DNA of 64,000 nucleotides from Arenicola marina (Eukaryota; Annelida; Polychaeta; Arenicolidae). The notes under the pieces were generated by a model that did no database searches, was not told the DNA's origin, and saw only the letters and a list, made by a program, of their open reading frames with translations. Below are positions 58,501 to 64,000 of this stretch, in pieces. The translations under genes were made by a program, and so were the position numbers. The stretch lies in the NCBI GenBank assembly GCA_964019135.1, contig OZ025260.1, positions 32,234,254-32,298,253 of the forward strand, written 5' to 3'. Within the stretch, counting starts at the first letter, position 1. The number at the start of each line of letters is the position of its first letter.

Positions 58501-59937
58501 AATGACAACAATGATGAGTTATGTACATGTATATGACACTTATTAAGAAACACTCGTTTCACAAACATAACTTTCCGACCGTTCGCCCATTAGCTAACCA
58601 TGGGGGCACGAAGTGGCTGTAATTTCGCAGGTCTCCGTGGGAAACGAGCGATAGGGCTTGGAGAGTCCTGATATTGGGAACACTTACTGAGTTTGAGAGG
58701 ACGCAATGTGCGACTTGTTTTTTTGTGAGGATCGGGAGCTATTGGGGAATGATGTCATAAAGAGCATATCATAATAATAACGTTTAGACCATTTATTACG
58801 TTATGGATTAATGCAAACCAAAACGATGGTATTTGGGCCGATATTTTGTATCAATCAAGTCATTGTCAAGTCAGTGGTGAGCCTTTGATTCACAGGGCTT
58901 AATGAGGTGTTCGACTAGACCTAAGTGCAGTCAAAAGTCATGTGAAAGTTACCGAAATATAAGTTATAATTAAGTAATTAACTAATTATCAGAATCACGC
59001 GCCTGTATCTAAATTGCAAGATATGTTGGAGTCGTAAAGAAATATTACGATGAACAAAAATCACTTAGTATCCAGATTTCGGTTGGGACCAGTCCATTCC
59101 AATGCAAAAGGAGGGAGTGGGATACTTTTATTTATTCCTTGCCCTTAATTAGGCAAAACAAACCTGTTCTTGCTCTGAAAACATTGTAGTAATGGTCCGT
59201 CCCTTGGCGAACAAGCCACTGCTGTATCTGTCATTGTATTTATTATAATGTTCTCATGGTACCCCTAATGTCATTGTATTACGTAGGGAAAGTTAAGCAT
59301 ATAGCCTTTCAATGGCCGTTGCGCTGTAACGCGTAGTGGTTTGCAGGTCCCGGAGGGGCGACCGCCTGAATACGATAGAACCGCGAGTGCGTTGCAATAA
59401 ATAGTCAAACGGGTGGGATTCTCGGTCCTGTACATGCACACCGCATGAACACGCAACGGCGGTTCTACGGTACTCCGGCGGGAGGCCTCCCGGGGCCTGC
59501 CAGTATACGCCGCTGTTCTACGGTAGTCTAGGTCTGGCGGTATGATATATGCTGAATTATCGATATATACGTACATTTTCCATTACAATCTTATGTAAAT
59601 TTACTTTTTTATCTTGATTGTAGGCAAGTTTCCATGATTAAAGGCTCTCACTGATGCAAACATTTTAATAGTGTTCTTTTTAATGTACGTACAGATTCGA
59701 CGATGGAAAGAAAATAAACTCCAATATAAATAGTTCTTGACCTATTACTTTTCCCCCATTGTTCTTCCCCTGTCCTATATTTACAATCCATAACTTTAAA
59801 CGACAAGTATAAATAACAGTACAACATTTATTTCATACTCCCCGGCCTGGGGCCCATAAAATAAATAGTCTCCCATACATAACGGCTAGTGATATGGTGT
59901 TAGGGTTGAAAATTAATAAGTTATATATCCTATCATG

Positions 59938-60085
59938 ATGGAGTCACGCGTCTTGCTGTCGTGATGGAGTCAGGCGTCTTTCTGTAACGATGGAGTCACG
60001 TGTCTTTATGTCGTGATGGAGTCACGCGTCTTCCTGTCGTGATGGAGTCACGCGTCTTTATGTCGTGATGGAGTCACGCGTCTGG
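59938..60085 (+). repeat. 26-bp tandem repeat (gatggagtcacgcgtcttnc)n, about 5.5 copies
   Basis: The units end ctgtcgt and lie in the 3' flank. Confidence 0.85.
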
Positions 60086-60640
60086 AACCACGATTCCCCT
60101 TCGTGCACGGACACTAATCTTCGTGGAACGGGTACTCGGGGTGGTCTTTGTAGCTGAGGAAACAATCGTCATCAACAAATTAAATATATTCAGGATGTGT
60201 CAATGATTATGATTAAAACGACGGTAAGAAATCGCATTCTTTCAACCAACCTCTTGGGTGAAAACCTCTTGGGGTCAAACTTCTTTAGAAAACCGTCAGA
60301 CATACAGTTCGATCGTACAATGATGACCGATAATCGGCTAATACGTTTTAACGTTGCAGAAACTTCCTGTAGCACATATCCCATTGCAACAAAACTGTAC
60401 TTCAAATTGAGATATGTGGCAACCAACTAACGACCTTCGTGAACAGAAAACTTACGCGCCGCACATCCGTAGGTTCCTATGACAACTCTGCAGGCGTTTG
60501 ACGTCGTCTGTCGACAGCGAAAACTCCAGAGACTGTCAGGACCAACAGAGAAACATATACATTGAAAGACTCGTGTTTGCTATGAAGGTTGAGAGTGGAC
60601 ACGTTAAGGCCACTAACTGCAGTTTGTGACCCCGTCTTTT

Positions 60641-60782
60641 CATGGGGTGGGGCACATGACCCCACCTTTCATGGGGTGGGCCACATGACCCCACCTTTCA
60701 TGGGGTGGGCCACATGGCCCCACCTTTCATGGGGTGGGACACATGACCCCACCTTTCATGGGGTGGGACACATGGCCCCCCT
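60641..60782 (+). repeat. 29-bp tandem repeat (catggggtgggccacatgac)n, 5 copies
   Basis: The units continue cccaccttt; copies differ by a few bases. Confidence 0.87.
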
Positions 60783-61220
60783 GTTCTCTTGTGAACCGAC
60801 ATCAACATTTAACTTTATATAATATACTGGCTACCGTGGATTTAAAATGTAAAACATTTACTAGCTGACTGAGATAAATGGGTATCAGGAATATTACAAT
60901 TAAAGATTCCGATGAATTAATATATATAACCCTAACAAACATGTATATCCTTGTTTACTTAATTACAAGATATGACTCTTTAGGCTTCCAGTAGAAGTCT
61001 CCGTTCCAAAAGCGCGAAACATTTATAAAGTTTGTGTTGTTCGATATATTCGAGTTTCTATACATCAATTTTTATTTCTATACGGCAATGGTTGTTCCAA
61101 GCAAGATTTGTTATGCCTGTCTGCTATTTCGCGTATTGTTTAATCCTTAAAGATGGTTGGCCAGTTCTTCTTTTTACTGTACAGTGCAATATAAAATTTT
61201 AAAAGTTAAAATATTAAAAA

Positions 61221-63550
61221 ATATGCATGCGTGATGAAGGACTCTCTGTAATTATGTATGCGTGATGAAGGACTCGGTAATTATGCATGCGTGATGAAAG
61301 ACTCTGTAATTATGTATGCGTGATGAAGGACTCTGTAATTATGCATGCGTGATGAAGGACTCTCCGTAATTATGTATGCGTGATGAAGGACTCTCTGTAA
61401 TTATGCATGCGTCATGAAAGACTCTCTGTAATTATGTATGCGTGATGAAGGACTCTGTAATTATGCATGCGTCATGAAAGACTCTCTGTAATTATGTATG
61501 CGTGATGTAAGACTCTCTGTAAATATGTATGCGTGATGAAGGACTCTGTAATTATGTATGCGTGATGAAGGACTCTGTAATTATGCATGCGTGATGAAGG
61601 ACTCTGTAATTATGTATGCGTGATGAAAGACTCTCTGTAATTATGTATGCGTGGTGAAGGACTCTCTGTAATTATGCATGCGTGATGAAGGACTCTGTAA
61701 TTATGTATGCGTGATGAAAGACTCTCTGTAATGATGTATGCGTGATGAAGGACTCTGTAATTATGTATGCGTGATGAAGGACTCTGTAATTATGCATGCG
61801 TGATGAAAGACTGTAATTATGTATGCGTGATGAAGGACTCTCTGTAATTACGTATGCGTGATGAAGGACTCTGTAATTATGTATGTGTGATGAAGGACTC
61901 TCTGTAATTATGTATGCGTGATGAAGGACTCTGTAATTATGTATGCGTGATGAAGGACTCACTGTAATTATGTATGCGTGATCAAGGACTCTCTGTAATT
62001 ATGTATACGTGATGAAGGACTCTCTAATTATGTATGCGTGATGAAGGACTCTCTGTAATTATGTATGCGTGGTGAAGGACTCTGTAATTATGTATGTGTG
62101 ATGAAGGACTCTCTGTAATTATGTATGCGTGATGAAGGACTGTAATTATGTATGCGTGATGAAGGACTCTCTGTAATTATGTATGCGTGATGAAGGACTC
62201 TGTAATTATGTATGCGTGATGAAGGACTCTCTGTAATTATGTATGCGTGATGAAGGACTCTGTAATTATGTATGTGTGATGAAGTACTCTCTGTAATTAT
62301 GTATGCGTGATGAAGGACTCTGTAATTATGTATGCGTGATGAAGGAGTCTCTGTAATTATGTATGCGTGATGAAGGACTCTCTGTAATTATGTATGCGTG
62401 ATGAAGGACTCTCTGTAATTATGTATGCGTGATGAAGGACTCTCTGTAATTATGTATGCGTGATGAAGGACTCTCTGCAATTATGTATGCGTGATGAAGT
62501 ACTCTCTGTAATTACGTATGCGTGATGAAGTACTCTCTGTAATTATGTATGCGTGATGAAGGACTCTCTGTAATTATGTATGCGTGATGAAGGACTCTGT
62601 AATTATGTATGCGTGATGAAGGACTCTGTAATTATGTATGCGTGATGAAGGACTCTCTGTAATTATGTATGCGCGATGAAGGACTCTCTGTAATTATGTA
62701 TGCGTGATGAAGGACTCTGTAATTATGTATGCGTGATGAAGGACTCTCTGTAATTATGTATGCGTGATCAAGGACTCTCTGTAATTTTGTATACGTGATG
62801 AAGGACTCTGTAATTATGTATGCGTGATGAAGGACTCTCTGTAATTATGTATGCGTGATGAAGGACTCTCTGTAATTATGTATGCGTGATGAAGGACTCT
62901 GTAATTATGTATGCGTGGTGAAGGACTCTCTGTAATTAGGTATGCGTGATGAAGGACCCTGTAATTATGTATGTGTGATGAAGGACTCTCTGTAATTATG
63001 TATGCGTGATGAAGGACTCTGTAATTGTGTATGCGTGATGAAGGACTCTATGTAATTATGTATGCGTGATGAAGGACTCTCTGTAATTACGTATGCGTGA
63101 TGAAGTACTCTCTGTAATTATGTATGCGTGATGAAGGACTCTGTAATTATGTATGCGTGATGAAGTACTCTCTGTAATTACGTATGCGTGATGAAGTACT
63201 CTCTGTAATTATGTATGCGTGATGAAGGACTCTGTAATTATGTATGTGTGATGAAGGACTCTGTAATTATGTATGCGTGATCAAGGAGTCTCTGTAATTA
63301 TGTATGCGCGGTGAAGGACTCTTTGTAATTATGTATGCGTGATGAAGGACTCTGTAATTATGAATGCTTGATGAAGGACTCTGTAATTATGTATGCGTGA
63401 AGGACTCTGTAATTATGTATGCGTGATGAAGGACTCTCTGTAATTATGTATGCGTGATGAAGGACTCTCTAATTATGTATGCGTGATGAAGGACTCTCTG
63501 TAATTATGTATGCGTGATGAAGGACTCACTGTAATAATATATGCGTGATG
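61221..63550 (+). repeat. 29/31-bp tandem array (gtaattatgtatgcgtgatgaaggactctct)n
   Basis: About 78 copies over 2.3 kb. Units alternate irregularly between 29 and 31 bp because of one or two extra TC dinucleotides. There are scattered point variants (gcatgcgt, gtggtg, gtactc). No gene lies inside it. Confidence 0.95.
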
Positions 63551-63854
63551 ACGGAGTCTGTAATATGTACGAAAGACATCATGGAAAACACAGGACCCAC
63601 CGCCAGGTTTTCTGCCTGCCTCTCGGGTCTGAGACTCTTGGGGATGACCGCGATTCCCCGCTGGAGCTGGTACCTCAAGCACACCTGGTCAGCGAGAGAA
63701 ACACATTCACGTTCTCTAGTGCATCACGAGACCAGTGGTTGATACCATGTCCACAGTGAGCACCGACTTTACCCATATCGTGGACAGCTTCCAATGGCAT
63801 ATAGACTTAACACAGAACAGTTTACTTTCATTAGAATACCGCTGATGTCGTTTG

Positions 63855-63985
63855 GCTATTCATAAACCACACGTAACTCAGGCACGATAAGTTCATATTC
63901 GTCGTAGCCTCACCTGCTTGTTGTCGTGAGGCTCATGATCCAAAACTTATATTTAACATAATTTTAGAACTTTCTTAATTCAGCA
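63855..63985 (+). repeat. Dispersed repeat, copy 2 (see 33788-33920)
   Basis: Collinear with 33788-33920: ctattcataaaccacacgta, 'gtagcctcacctgcttgttg', 'catgatccaaaacttatatt'. It may run past the window end. Confidence 0.65.
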
Positions 63986-64000
63986 GATCCACCACTTCTC

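Larger units (their letters stand above)
57637..59937. other. 3' flank: no further gene seen
   Basis: Holds a short (at)n at 57693-57712, the candidate polyadenylation signal and one dispersed repeat. The remainder is AT-rich with no exon support. Confidence 0.5.

Overview
The window is nuclear DNA from an animal, most likely a bilaterian invertebrate. It has spliced coding exons with GT-AG introns, tRNA-derived SINEs, a LINE fragment, many small inverted-repeat transposons, long minisatellites and very frequent poly-G/poly-C runs. I see no operons, rRNA or CRISPR. The species cannot be named from the sequence; the gene family suggests a protostome or other non-vertebrate animal.

One protein-coding gene can be supported. 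It lies on the + strand at 26351-57636 and I reconstructed it as 16 exons. All splice phases agree and the sum is 2133 nt, 710 codons plus stop. The product has a signal peptide, two 'CxFP' modules, a 'CPxxGGYxF' plus 'LExEC' module, an ShK-like six-cysteine domain in the middle, a C-terminal cysteine module and a hydrophobic C-terminal segment. It is therefore predicted to be secreted and then membrane- or GPI-anchored. The architecture resembles the uncharacterised invertebrate DUF7042/7043/7044/7045 proteins; this is recall of the family, not a search result. Its function is unknown.

Layout: 1-26 kb has no recognisable gene. It holds MITE-like elements, a 51-bp satellite of about 3.9 kb (11.5-15.4 kb), a complete foldback-like element with a 6-bp target duplication (16940-17973), a decayed LINE 3' end on the minus strand (18.8-19.7 kb), an 11-bp array (24.2-24.8 kb) and a GC-rich stretch before the first coding exon. 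At 26.35-57.64 kb is the gene, whose introns (up to 10.8 kb) carry nested TIR transposons, SINEs, a cluster of about 930-bp repeats, and 13-, 18-, 20-, 23-, 35-, 36- and 39-bp arrays. From 57.6 kb on there is a 3' flank with minor repeats and a 29/31-bp array of about 2.3 kb at 61.2-63.55 kb.

The most interesting point is how repeats meet the gene's splice sites. A 39-bp array has multiplied the exon 14 / intron 14 junction about 21 times, in frame with the coding sequence, so use of more distal donors would add whole 13-residue blocks to the protein. Other arrays or SINEs sit next to the exon 8 donor, the exon 11 donor and the exon 16 acceptor.
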